This document shows, piece by piece, positions 1-12,800 of a DNA stretch of 22,864 nt. The translations under genes were made by a program, and so were the position numbers. The stretch covers positions 1,308,163-1,331,026 of the forward strand of contig NW_019091378.1 of NCBI RefSeq assembly GCF_001949145.1, given 5' to 3'. The stretch comes from Acanthaster planci. Taxonomy: Eukaryota > Echinodermata > Asteroidea > Valvatida > Acanthasteridae. Each line of letters begins with the position of its first letter. Positions within the stretch are counted from its first letter, which is position 1. The notes beneath the pieces were generated by a model. That model was not told the origin of the DNA, ran no database searches, and worked only from the letters and a program-made list of their open reading frames with translations.

Positions 1-719
1 GATATACGTTGGGTAAGGGCAAAACCTGGTATATGAAATTAATAAAAACCTAACCTCTCCCAGCACAAGACACCGGCCAGAGTACTCACATTGGTCATGT
101 ACATGTACCATTGGGTATTTTCACTGGAGTCATGGTGAAAACTACTGCACGTTGCACAGAGCTAACCACAAATGTGACCCCAAAAGGACTTGGTCTTGAG
201 GTTTACTAAAACAGTGTAGCATATCTTCACTTTCTTTGTGAGCTCAAGTATTTTTTTAAGGGAATGTAGACTTTTTACAGATTTGTGAAATGTCACGGGA
301 AAACGTGTTAGGTACTGCGTTCTTGCAACTTTGATGCAGGGGTACTCATTTACATGTTGCCAATCATTCTAAAGATGTCAAACAATAATATTTAAAAGGG
401 CAAATTTCCATTGCCATCAGTCAATGTCTTCAACTTAGGTTTGCCTCAATCAGAAAGTCATAAATAAGGGTTAACAACTCTGTGTATTCTGAGCACATAC
501 ATTTTGTCTTTTGGTCGTTTTAACTAAGCAGTCTTTTTGTCCCTGAAATTCTTCTTAGATCACTGACAAAGCCGTTCACTTGAAACTGCAGAAAATGGGG
601 AAAAAGTGGATTGATAAATGGCACAAATTTTTCCAAGATACAAGTTTTGTTTTGTTTTCTTTGGATTAGTGATTTGAAATGTAATTTAAAGTATGCATCC
701 TTTTCCAACCAATTACCAG
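1..719 (+). other. upstream intron sequence
   Basis: No open frame with convincing splice sites is seen here. The stretch ends in a pyrimidine-containing tract and the acceptor TTACCAG at 713-719. Exon 1 enters with two codon bases already supplied by a previous exon, so this stretch is most likely intronic, not promoter. A 62-residue minus-strand ORF at 520-708 has no supporting feature. Confidence 0.55.
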
Positions 720-837
720 TCGAGCAAGTAGTGCACCAGGGAAGCGGAGCTTGAGATCAGCGGGTGCAACCTCTGCCGGTTACCGGCCAAGGACTGCCAC
801 AGAGCCATCATCAAGATATGATTGGAACAAATCCAAG
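720..837 (+). CDS. exon 1 (first visible), basic Ser/Arg-rich segment
   Basis: The acceptor TTACCAG is followed by one base that completes a codon and 39 codons that begin RASSAPGKRSLRSAG and end SSRYDWNKSK. The donor is AAG|GTTAGC, and the exon leaves in phase 0. The residues are strongly Arg/Ser/Ala-biased, as in disordered microtubule- or cilium-associated segments. No longer ORF covers this exon, so it is supported by splice sites, composition and the phase match to exon 2. The start codon is not in the window. Confidence 0.7.
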
Positions 838-3800
838 GTTAGCATCAAACTACCATGAAGCACTTGTAGATGCCCTAGTCATTTCCGCCAGTTCATCCTT
901 GAACATTGTCTCTTAAATTTATATCTGCCTTCCCAATAACAAAGGATGGTCTGAAATATACGTGATTCACAGCACAGTGCACCAGCAAGGGATTGCCACA
1001 GAAAGGCCAATGTTTTAAGTTTACAGCTGACAAAAAATCACATTTGTCTGTAGATATTTTGTGAATACGGTCGTTTCACAATAGTGCGCCTCCAAGAGAT
1101 TGCAACGCATTGGCCAATCACAGTGCGCGAAATTTGTCGACTGTTTCCCTCAGTGCAGTGCAAAAATGGCATCTCTGTGGGAACTATTTGGTGGGGTGAG
1201 TCACCTCTGTCGAGGGTGCTGGTATCACAAAGCTCTGTATTTGAGGAAAGATGGGAGCTTGAAATATGGATGTGGTTGATTCAGGCTAGTTGGGGCCAAT
1301 TTCCTCTCCTTTGGAGATGGCCTAAATGTGGACCGACACTGTCTTTGTTGTTGGGTAAATAACTTGTTTCTTGTTCTCATTCTGTCAACAAGGCGACCGA
1401 CAACAAGCCCAGAATCCCACAGGCAGCAAGCCACAACACCGTATCCATTGGCCCCCAGACCCTTGCCTCATTGATGGTAGTCAACCACCTTGGCAGTGAG
1501 CAGAGAAGAGGACGGTAGGAATCTTCACATTTAACAGCTACAGAGGAATTCTCATGATGTCATGATCAGTGCGGTTTAATTGTAACCTCAAATTTGGTAT
1601 TAGCTTAACGAGTGACAGGAAATGTTCATGTTCGTGTTAGGAATTGTACACTATACCGTCTGGAATTTAACTTTCAAAATTACCTAAATTCTGAGCTTCT
1701 CGTTGTGACTTTTTATTCAATAAATTTGCGAACGATAAATTACAGTTTGGTTTTTATTTTATATGATGAGTTAGCCTCAGAGGAATTAATATATTTCCAT
1801 CTTGCAGATTTCCGCATATTATAAAACAATTTCGGAAGACAGAGTATAATTTAAAGTGTTTTGGAAATCGTGTTCATAATAGCATGGATTACATTCACTT
1901 GCTTCAAAATATTACAGCTTTGCAAAAGAAAGACAATCCAAGTGCGAAGTCATTTTTCTGCTTATAAATTGCATGTCGGTTCATTATCTTATTGTACCTG
2001 TTGCTTTCTTTATGTGCTTCCTCATGCAAAAGTTGAAAACATTTCCATCGAATGATTTTCTAAAGCTCCACCTATAAAACTTGTTTTCATTTGACACAGA
2101 GCAAGAATGGGTTTCCCTGGTTACCACTTTGACGAGGTAAATGTATTGTTTGGTCCTTAAGTATTTACAACAATTTAAATTGAGTAAACAGTGTTTTCAA
2201 ATCCAGTTAGTAATCAATGAGCAAGTTGCTCATATATCAGTTAGCAACGGCCAGAAGTTGCTCATTGATTACTAAGTGGATTTGAAAAACATTGTTAGGG
2301 ATTTGGGCAATTTGCAGTAGCCATGGTAGAGAGGCCATTTTCCAAGTTTTACTGTCAACAAAAGCATTGCCGACTTGCTGCGATTTGCATTGGAGTGAAC
2401 GTCAGTGGAAAGCTTGATCAGGGCATTCCTCATTTAATAATCGTCCCTTTGCTTAATTAACACCAATACTCAATAAGCTCTTTCAAATCTTCATCCTATA
2501 CAAACATACGAACAAACATACGAACATTTAGAGAAATGCAAGTTCCCTGCACATGGGGCAGCTGACGAATAGAACTTGGTCAGCCATTTTCCCACAATGT
2601 GCTGTGAAAAAGTCCTCTTTGTGACAACTTCTTGGTGGTATAATGCATTTGAATTGCCTGTATTCAGGCAAAACATGATTTCCAGAGTTAGAGAGAAGCA
2701 AATCATTACCCAGATTTTTGTAAGGAATGATAGGGAAATCTGTATGTGTTAAACACAGCTTGAAGATCTGGTTGATTTTCTGGCCTTTTTTTGTTATTAC
2801 TCAATCCAATAAGTACATGTTATTCTGTATTTCAAACACAAAGCTTCTTTGTATTGGTATTACAGGAAACAGAGGGTTCACCACCAGCAATGGAGTACAT
2901 GTCCATCACTGGCCCTGCAAAATTGACAAGTGAGTCTTTGGCTGCGTCCAAATTACTTTTCTGAGGCTGTCGTTGACACATGTTCTTATGAAAGCCACTG
3001 GGTTGTTGCTGAATTCCTTTCCTATACATGTAGGTGTTATTGGAAGACATAGCCGAATGACACAGTTTGATTTAAAGTTGTGGTCCAGTCATGTGTATGT
3101 GTTATGTTGCAGTCTTGTGACAGTTATCAAGGTTTTTGCTATTAGCTTTGGCCATGCTGAGTAATTTCCACTCAAAGCATCCATTATTTGTCTAATTGCC
3201 AGTTCTGTTACTGTACTGAAAATGAAGTATATTAGTTGATTCCATCCTTTTTGGATTTTAGAAACTTCAAGTTACAGCCTTTTAAGGCCATGGCTCATTT
3301 AGAATCCATTTGCTGAATAGTCTTGGGTTCTGCAGTCTCTATACTTGCGACTAGAAATGTGTGACGAAATCTTTAACAGTGTAAATTCGTCCCAGCAGTT
3401 TTTCTCCCACCCAGTGTCTGTATTTCATGAGGATGCCAAATTGAGTGATATACCAAAACGAGGAGCCCAGTTTTATCTTTCTATTAAATGGAAACTAACA
3501 AAAAATTAGTCAAAATGGAATTTTTTGATCAAGCAAACTAGTGAAAGATATTGTGGGATAGAGTGAATTTTTAAGTGAATCAGTTATTCTTTTGTTTTGT
3601 TCTTGGTCCAACAGCTCGGGGTCAGGCAGACAAAGCTATCAGCATCCCCACAGATGAGACCCACTCCACAGATGGCACAGCCCTCCACCCACTCTCCCAG
3701 GCCTCTCCCTTGGAGAGCCTGCCCAGCCAGGAGTGGCTGTACAAGCAAGGCAGCTCCAACGGCCTGACGGAGGGCCAGGAGATGCCAGCCTCCTCCCGCA

Positions 3801-6800
3801 GTTACGCAGACTCCCTGGAAGGTGCCGACAGCGAGCGGACGGATGACCGGTCCCTGTCCCAGGACCTTGGAGACCTTGAGGAATTGGACAATGATGTGCT
3901 GAACCAATCGCAGAACTCACAGGATCTTGGGTCCGACGATCTGCACTCGAGCGGAGTCGGGTCACTCACCCTTGACAGTGAGAACATTTCCATTCCCCAA
4001 GATGACACTGACACAAACAGAACTCCATTACCTGTGGATGATAGAGCCAATGTGCCCTTTGAAGAAACCAGTGCAGCAGATGAAGATACAAATCTAGGAG
4101 TGGATGACAATCAGTGTGACAGTGTGAGTGCAGTACCTTGTGACGCAGGAGACATAAAGTCTGTCAGTGGACAGTCGGTTAGCAGTGAATTCGACAGAAG
4201 TCCTGAACCTCAAGATGCAGTTCCGTCTCTGGCAGAAGGCGAGGAAGACTCGCCACCCAACTTGCCCTCCGACCAAGATGCTAAAAGCGATGCAGATGTC
4301 TTGTCAGAACACAGTGCGAAGGGAGATTTGTTGGCTGAAAATCAGGACGACCGACCCATCTACATCTCAAACTACAGTGAAACCTATGAAACGTATGACG
4401 AAAATGAAAACAGGGGTCACTGGACAACGAGTGGTGAAAAAGAGATTACACAAGGTACCAGTGAACATTGACCTGCTACTAATAACGCACAAGCCCAGTC
4501 ATCATCGCTAACACTGCACAAAAATACTCCATCACTGGCTGCTCATTTCATGCTCATTAATCAACACTAATCTACATGGAAAGGGGACTTTTAAGGAGCA
4601 CACGAGTATCAGGAGAACTCCAATCTCATCTGCTTCCATTAATAAAACTATTTCCATACAGATTGCTTTGTAGTACTGATGTTAATAAGCTCATATTGTA
4701 GGTAACAGTGTATGCTTAATTTCTGTCGGAAATCCTGTAGACATTTAAAGCCATTAGAACTGAACTGATAGATGTTTACCTAGCTCATTATAGTGTGTAA
4801 CAAATACAGCCGTTTCACAGTAGTGCGCCACCAAGAGTTTGCAACGCGTTGGCCAATCACAGTGCACGAAACTTGTTGACCCACTGCGCATTTGGAAAGG
4901 GTCGACAACTTTCACGCGTTATGATTGGCCAACGTGTTGCAAACTCTTGGTGGCGCACTATTGTTAATTGCCCGTATTGGAGGGAGTTTCTCTACAAAAA
5001 TTGGGTTTGGGCAAAATTTCTGAGATGAAGTACATTGCAACTGAAAGTAAACGCTGTGAATTTGGATGGGAAATTTTGTGAAAAGAAGTCACTTTCAAAA
5101 TCAGATTTCACAAGGCATGAAAATCTTTTCCCACCTGTAAGAATCTGTTACAATCACTTCCCACTGTGAAAATCTATGAAAAATTTGTCCCACTTGTTGG
5201 AAAATCTGTAAAAAAATATATGCCTACTTGTGACTGCATCTGTGAAACCTTTTTTTCACATGGGGAAACATTCTTCACGTTTTGCGACATGAAAATGACT
5301 TGCCTGGTAAACTTCCAACTGCGATGTACTACTGAATCATCTTGAATAAATTAAGAGGTAGTGTAGAAAATGATGAGCTTACGGCTGATCTGTCGTGTTT
5401 GGTGGACATCTGTGTGCCAAATCCCACTCAAATTTGGTGTTGAGAGCTTACAAACATGCATGAGTCGTACATATGTGCACAGGTAGCCGTTCAGTGCTGG
5501 TATTTAAAGAGATGCAACAGACACATTGACACTTTTGCTGTTGTGTCCCCGGTGCTAAAGTGTAGACACTACTAGACACAAGGGCAGATGGGGGGGTGGA
5601 GGCAACAGGGCCTGTCCTCCTCCTAACAAGAGCCAAATAGGAGAAATTTTGTTGATATTGAGCAGGTGATTTTTTGAGTCTGTTTCTTCCATTCCTGAGG
5701 TGTGTAAAATGCCCCAGAATGTACCGGGTAGCCTCACCCAAAAAGGCCATTACAGGTCACATGAAAATACTTCCAAAATTTGTACACCCCTCAAAAAAAA
5801 AGTTTAGCCCCATTTCTTCCCCCCCTCCCCCACAATTTGGTTCTGGATCTGCACCCGAGAGAGAGAGAGCAGTTTTGTACACATTCAGTTGAAAAGTACT
5901 CATGCATGCCCTACATTGTATGTGCATGAACTCACCAGTGACTCTTCTGCACTGCAGGACCCCCAATCATCCAGTGCTACATAGACCTGCACCTGCTATT
6001 CCTGCTTGAAAAAAAGAAGTTGCAATTTTATGGTTATTTTCTCTGCATAGAGTTTTTGCATGTTGCATTTTTTAACATGAATTAATTAAATATGAAAGCA
6101 CTGCATCATGCATACATACATATTGACATTTAGATGTCATCACTTTTCTGACTCCATTTTGACTGCTTAAATAGCAAAATATCCCCCCCCATAGCATTTG
6201 TCGTCAAAATACTGGAGACCCCCAATGTTTCCTTTGTACATGTAAGCAAGGGGTTTTTTGGTGGGAGGGGAGGAATCAATGGCTCATACCATAAGCAGCA
6301 GTGCTATTGGTACAAACCGATATATATTCATCCCATGAGCTGTGTGCACAATCAAGAGAGGGGGCTTTGCTTCCTAGCAACAAGTTTACCTCGGGTTGGT
6401 GATATGAGAAAAGTTCATGTGGTACAATTGAATATTATTTCTATTTGGAGTAAATTGGTGAATGCAATGTGTGCCTTGTAAAATACATCACGGGGATATT
6501 TGGTAGTTTGAGACGTGCGTACCAATGTACAGTATCTACATGTATGTACTAATGGACTAACTCTGTATAAATAATGATTGTCTGTCAAGTTTAACAATGG
6601 TTTAACAATATAAAGGTCCTTTCATAAGTAAAGAAGTCTTTGTTTCATTCAGCATGTAAAAATCAATGTGCTGTTAAATTTATTTGTAATAAATACCTGA
6701 ATTTGCGTACAAATAGTTTCATGTTGGGCGTCATCATATGTTCATATCTGCCCCCTTTTTTCAACATGCATGACCACGGCATGACTAACCTCAGTCAATT

Positions 6801-9800
6801 CCATTTTTTCAAATTGCATGTTTCAAAGGTTCTTTTTGTGATCCTCGAAAGTCCATATACTCAGATGAAAACTTAATAAATTTGATATCTTTTTGCCCAC
6901 AAAGTAAGTATATATTCTTTGTCCAAAACTATGATTAGAATTTGTCATTTCTGCCATTGTGAATTTCTCTCTGGTTCTTCTGGGCTTGTGATCTATTCTG
7001 TCTAGAATCCTGCAACTGATTCTCCAGATTCCTTCTCTGGACGGCTCAATTTCTTTTTCACTGGCGCTTCACCTCTGCACTTGGCAACCATTCTGCACTT
7101 CCTCTGCACTAGCTCAGCCTTCCCTAAGCAGTCATTTAAATGCTGTAAGCATTTCATATGTGATTTTAACAGGTGGGACTCACAACAGTCTGAACCAACA
7201 TTGAAAAAAAAAGGAGAAAAAAAAGTCAACAGTGCACTTAATCTGTGTCCAAATCAACTGGCTACAGCTTGGTATAATGCATGCATCTATGGGAACTGGC
7301 AGTAGCCACTAGGCAGTAGCTTTCATAGGCTCATGCATTGTTTCTAGTCACAGCCATATCTTTTAGACACAATTACTGTCACTTTGACAGATAACTGGCA
7401 TCGTTTTTATCATGCTGTTAGGTGGGTTCCCCTTATATGAAACACCAAATATTTGTACAAATTCCGTTGAAAATTGGTCACGCAACTCTATGCCATTCTC
7501 TTGCACACACCAGGGCATGCATGTAGCTGCCTTTTTCTAGATCTTGGCTTAGTCTCTGTCTTCGTCTTTCATCTCAATTTGACATTTGGTACTGGAATCT
7601 AATGAAAATACTCCACATTGTGGCCGAAAATTTACCAGTCTGATGTGATTCTACAAAAAAAGGAGTGGTATTAAACTTAGGGTCTCAAACCTGGACTGTT
7701 ACATTCACGAAACTGAAGCCCAAAGATTAAGATGGAGATTGGAGAAGGCCAAGATGTGGTCAACCGCTTTTTTGTCCATCCTCACTTGGCTGCATAATGG
7801 CATGTGCTGTTTTTGCATGAACTCGTTCCTAAAACAAATTTGTTTTCCCTCACATAGACTGTGCCATTCAGTTGAATGAAAGAAAGCTCTGCAAATGGAT
7901 TTGCAAATACAAATTTGGTATGGAATCCTGAGCGACCACCAGCTTTGTCAAGAAAGATGCATGCAAACTGGCCAAGTTTTAGTTTTTAGGAAGTTTACAA
8001 GGAAAACTACCATAATATGACACTTTCACACATTTAGAGTGATTCATTATAGAGAACTTGAATTTCATCAAACTGAGTCCCACATTTTGACACAATTTCC
8101 AATGTACTTTTTTGCGGGTCAGCTCCGGAAGAGGTTTTGAACCGTCATTTTCTAGCTGTCACCCGCAACCACATACATCGACCCAAGTCAGCCAACCCAA
8201 GACTGTATGACACAGGCAGAGAAGGGCAGAACCACAATCAAGAAAGGGGGAGGCCTGCCTTAGCAAGAGAAGAAGGTGTGCCTTCAGTGTTCACCATCAA
8301 AATAGATCAGTTGGGCAATGAACAATCTTCAAGAGCACTTTGTACTGTTCCAATAGGTAAGTTTTCTATGGAATACAGATTTTGGTTGGATAGAAAGGAA
8401 ATCTGCCAACATTTTGCCACAACAAACAACCTTGCAACACTTTGGTCGAGTTTGGGTGGCCTGTTCTTGACGCGGGTTTTGTGTTCTTTTGCTCGAACGG
8501 CGGGAACATGACCCAAGAACACTGTTCACTGAACAGGATCACACACCACCTGCTCATCAGGATTTTACATGAACACACAGAAAAACTTGTGAGATTTGGT
8601 ATTTGAACACCTCGCATTGATGCAGCTAACAAACCCGGAGACAATGGAAAGTGTCGCAATATTAACATTAATAATTTCCATGACAAATGATTTTTTTTTA
8701 ATGGAAAAGAAGTTAGCCCAGTTATCCGACATTATCTCTCAAAGAATGCACAAGGACGCTGCCATATTGCATGTTGCGTGCCACAAATAACTACCAGTGA
8801 TAATAACCGGTTGTATGTTCTCGGTGTTTGAGTGGCCGACCCATGAACAACAAATCAAGCTGTTTGTGACCACACAAGAACAAGCCGCTTGAACTCAGCC
8901 TTCAAGTCTATCTACATGAACAGTGACAAAAGTTGATGAACAACTCATCAGGATGGATTGTGCAAACAAGATTAAACAACAGTAGACTGGGTAACCAGTC
9001 CTGATTGTGGTGGATTTCTGTGATTCAAATCAGCAGATCAAACACTGCAAGTATCATGCACAGGCTGACAATGAGGGAACAGGTATCAGTTGGGTGCAGT
9101 GGTCAGTTTCCATAGTGGTCAACAGTGTTATGTGATCCGCATGTTGCTATTTGTTGTGGACAATGCTAGATACAGTGGAACAGTGCTTTAGTCATGTCAA
9201 ATATTCTTGGTTAAGTTACAAATTCACCAAGTGTCATGGCCCGTGAGTATTCTGTGTGGACTGTCTTTCCTCCAAGGCCACTAATTAAAAGAGGTTTGTC
9301 TTTAATGTTGGTTACTATAGTTATTACCCTCAAAAAGGAAAAGGGCTAAAGTTTCAGGAGTAAAGTTATGACAATTACACTGGTTATCCTGATAAACAAT
9401 TTATTAGCATGAAACTGTCGTAGTTATATGTAAATGTAATTAGTTTTCTTCATTGACTTCTTTATTTGGCAGTTTTTTTTGTTATATTGTAACAAAATGT
9501 AATGTCTTTTCGTAATGTTTGAAAAGACATCAAAGCAAATCAAACATGAAATGGGTAATGAAGTACATTTAGTTTCTAATTGGCATTTCATCAACAGAAC
9601 TTCAAGACCGGTTATTATTGAGGTTCCCTTCGTATTTTTTAACAAGCCTGTCATTCCTTGTGTGAACCAGAGAGCAAAAGCTGTGACCACAGCACAGGCA
9701 GTTAAGACTTTTTGTAGACTTGCCCAGGTCAACACAGTGCCCTCCCCCCGATAAACAGTTTTAGAGGCATTTTACCAGCTTAAAATGATGTTCATAGTGC

Positions 9801-12800
9801 AAGACAAAAGGAGTATTTTCCCCCTATTTTCTTAAATATATAAAAATAAAGCAATGTTCACTGTGAGCCTGTCCGAGGCTCATGTGTTGATGTGTGAGTG
9901 TGAACCATGACTAGCTGGGACACGTCATTGCATTTGGCCCAATATCTTTTTTACAAAGTCCATAAGCATTAGTTTGTGCTTTGTCTTGAGCAGCTTACAT
10001 GGCCCTGAGCGACGAGCACCGAAACCAACTCCAGCAGCGCACACTACCCCTGGTGGACCAGCAGAGACCCCACTACAGGAACCAGCACACCATGTCCCCA
10101 GTGGTCACAAAGAAACCCCTCACNNNNNNNNNNNNNNNNNNNNNNNNNNNNNNNNNNNNNNNNNNNNNNNNNNNNNNNNNNNNNNNNNNNNNNNNNNNNN
10201 NNNNNNNNNNNNNNNNNNNNNNNNNNNNNNNNNNNNNNNNNNNNNNNNNNNNNNNNNNNNNNNNNNNNNNNNNNNNNNNNNNNNNNNNNNNNNNNNNNNN
10301 NNNNNNNNNNNNNNNNNNNNNNNNNNNNNNNNNNNNNNNNNNNNNNNNNNNNNNNNNNNNNNNNNNNNNNNNNNNNNNNNNNNNNNNNNNNNNNNNNNNN
10401 NNNNNNNNNNNNNNNNNNNNNNNNNNNNNNNNNNNNNNNNNNNNNNNNNNNNNNNNNNNNNNNNNNNNNNNNNNNNNNNNNNNNNNNNNNNNNNNNNNNN
10501 NNNNNNNNNNNNNNNNNNNNNNNNNNNNNNNNNNNNNNNNNNNNNNNNNNNNNNNNNNNNNNNNNNNNNNNNNNNNNNNNNNNNNNNNNNNNNNNNNNNN
10601 NNNNNNNNNNNNNNNNNNNNNNNNNNNNNNNNNNNNNNNNNNNNNNNNNNNNNNNNNNNNNNNNNNNNNNNNNNNNNNNNNNNNNNNNAAACAATTGAGC
10701 ATATTCATTTATTTAATATTCTCTCAAATCTGAACCATCCTTGCCTACTTTTGTGAATCTTTCCAGATTCTCCCATGGGTAGCCGCAGTGGTAGCCCCAT
10801 GACAGCAGTTCTCCACACCCACCTGGACAACCTTGAAGAGTCTGGTCGCCTGGAGGCCATGATGCCCAACCTCTTGCAACAGATGAGGAGCCACAGCCAA
10901 CCATCTCTGTCTGAGGATGGGCCTCCCGAACCCCCAGCATCTATAGATGGGAGGTAGCTGCAAAGTTTAACCTTCAAAGAACTCTCCTACCCTGATCATC
11001 CGTCCCCCTCTCAAAAGAGTGAAATTTTACCCCTTCAGATCTTAAACATGCAGTGGCAGATTGAAACTTAGTCTGTATATGTACTGAAGTGCATGACACA
11101 GGGATATTTAACATCAAATGTGGGATGATAGATCAAGGTTACAAAAGGAGGGTGGGACAGGCTGGCCTCAGTTAGAGTCAAGTACTTTCTAAGACTTTTT
11201 AATTGCCAAGTGTCAAACTGTTTGTTTTGAATACAGCAAGAGAAACATTGACAGTAGACTGCCAATGAATTCAGAGTTAGAAGAAAAAGTAAACTTTGGA
11301 CTTGAATCCTAAACATATTTAATAGTAAATGTACTCCCAGAGTACTTTTGGGAATCTTTTGCTAAAAAAAACTTAGTTCAAACAAGATTTTGGTTGTCAA
11401 AAATATCTGTTGTTTCTTGGAAGCATTTACCTTGCGTGGTCTGTTTGATTTAGCTTTATTCACTCCACATATTTATAATATGTTGCAGTAAACCCACTAT
11501 TCAGGATGAAAGTAATTGAGTACAGCTCTGAATTGGACCAAAAGGGGAGAGTAGAAAGAACAGCAAATTGAATAAATGGAAAGGCATGAAAGGTCCAACT
11601 AGAATGTGGGTAATGAAGAGGGAAATGATTAAGTAGTGTTGAGATGAGGGAGAAAGAAGGTATAACCAGATGAATCATCTGATGAACATTTTGAAGACCA
11701 ACTGAAAACCAAGCTGACAGCTAGTTAACATGAAATATATTTATTTCTTTTTTTAAACCAGCTGGAGCGACGTACAAATTGGAAGCAGCCCCAGACACCA
11801 CCAACTTGCTCCACCCCAGATTGAGATCCAGCGGCCCAGCTCGGCTCCCCCGTCACGAACCGACTCTTCCCCCAGCCCCATCAACTCCTCCCGTCCCTCC
11901 TCGGCCCAACTCAGCAGGAGGCCTCGGAGTTCCACGGAAAAAGTGCCTGTTCTGGGTGGGGCGTCACACCCCAGCAGACAAAGGTCGGTCTCGGTTGCAG
12001 GGCTGGGTAAAGAATGGAAAGGTCGACCATTGCCAGTGTTTGGTGGATCAAAACCTGTGGTACGTGCTCAGTTATATTCCTAAAGTGTTGAGTCCTCTTA
12101 TTTCAGTGTAATTGTTCAAATTAGCCAATGGGATCTAGGTTAATGCTTATAAGTCCATAAAGCAGGAGTCGAAATTTCATACAGAACTTGAAAAGTGTCT
12201 AAAACCAGTTGGAAGTATTATCGGGCAGTTTAAAACACAACCCACATAACAGGCTTTCAACTATAAACCGAAGTGTGCTGTCTGAAATAATGTATGAATT
12301 TTAGCAAGTTTTATTTGTAATGGCAATAAATATCTCACTAATGTTTATGGAAAGAAACCTTTAATAGTTTTGATAACTCTAACCTCAGGCACAGTTAAAT
12401 CTACAGTTGTATATTGTACCCATATAGTGCAGTTTGTTCTGAAAACTCATTGTAACTGGTTTCCTTTAGGAGGAGGAGGAGAAAGCAATGCAGCTTGCCC
12501 AAGAGGCTAAGTCTTCCGTTAACATCAGGGAGTTGTTCAGTGGCTCAGCAGCCAAGGAGTACCGCAAGGAACTGGAGAGACAGGAACAAGAACGATGGGA
12601 AAAACAGCGCCGAGATTCCAAGCAACTCAACAGGTACATCGTGACATTGCTAACCTGAAAGTGGGCTCAGGTGTTCTGATAGCAATATTGGCAGAATTGT
12701 TGAAATCGTGCAGACATTGAATTCCAAATAACTGAAACATGACCATTAATCTCTGTCTAATAAACTCCTTTTGTCTGGGTTCTTGTATTCCAGATTTTAC

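Larger units (their letters stand above)
2137..2865 (+). other. intron 3, with a hairpin element
   Basis: This non-coding stretch contains a strong inverted repeat at 2187-2296 and a short 12-base direct repeat at 2499-2525. The rest is AT-rich with no recognised content. Confidence 0.6.
4455..8122 (+). other. intron 5 (3.7 kb), repeat-bearing
   Basis: The largest intron. It holds a possible internal polyadenylation signal (4641), the 176-bp hairpin MITE (4803-4978), a degenerate tandem repeat (5130-5250) and a second MITE-like element (5580-5856). From 5860 to 8122 I see only AT-rich sequence, CATGTA-type runs and poly-C tracts (for example at 6183-6191). Short ORFs here have no exon-like borders. 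A small missed exon with phase 1 at both ends cannot be excluded. Confidence 0.65.

Noticed and set aside
1084-1362. 92-residue ORF in intron 1
   Set aside because: Its first part lies within the transposon arm and it has no splice-site support.
2499-2525. CRISPR-like or functional direct repeat
   Set aside because: Only two copies of a 12-base unit without spacers; simple local duplication.
3584-4276. Four minus-strand ORFs opposite exon 5
   Set aside because: They mirror the GC-rich coding exon and have no own signals; the + strand frame fits the phase chain.
4167-4511. 114-residue + strand ORF in another frame of exon 5
   Set aside because: Shadow of the real frame; it does not join exon 4 or 6 in phase.
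9974-10756. Long ORFs running through the N gap
   Set aside because: They exist only because N codons contain no stops.
11779-12111. 110-residue ORF over exon 9
   Set aside because: Wrong frame relative to exons 8 and 10 and runs through the donor at 12060.
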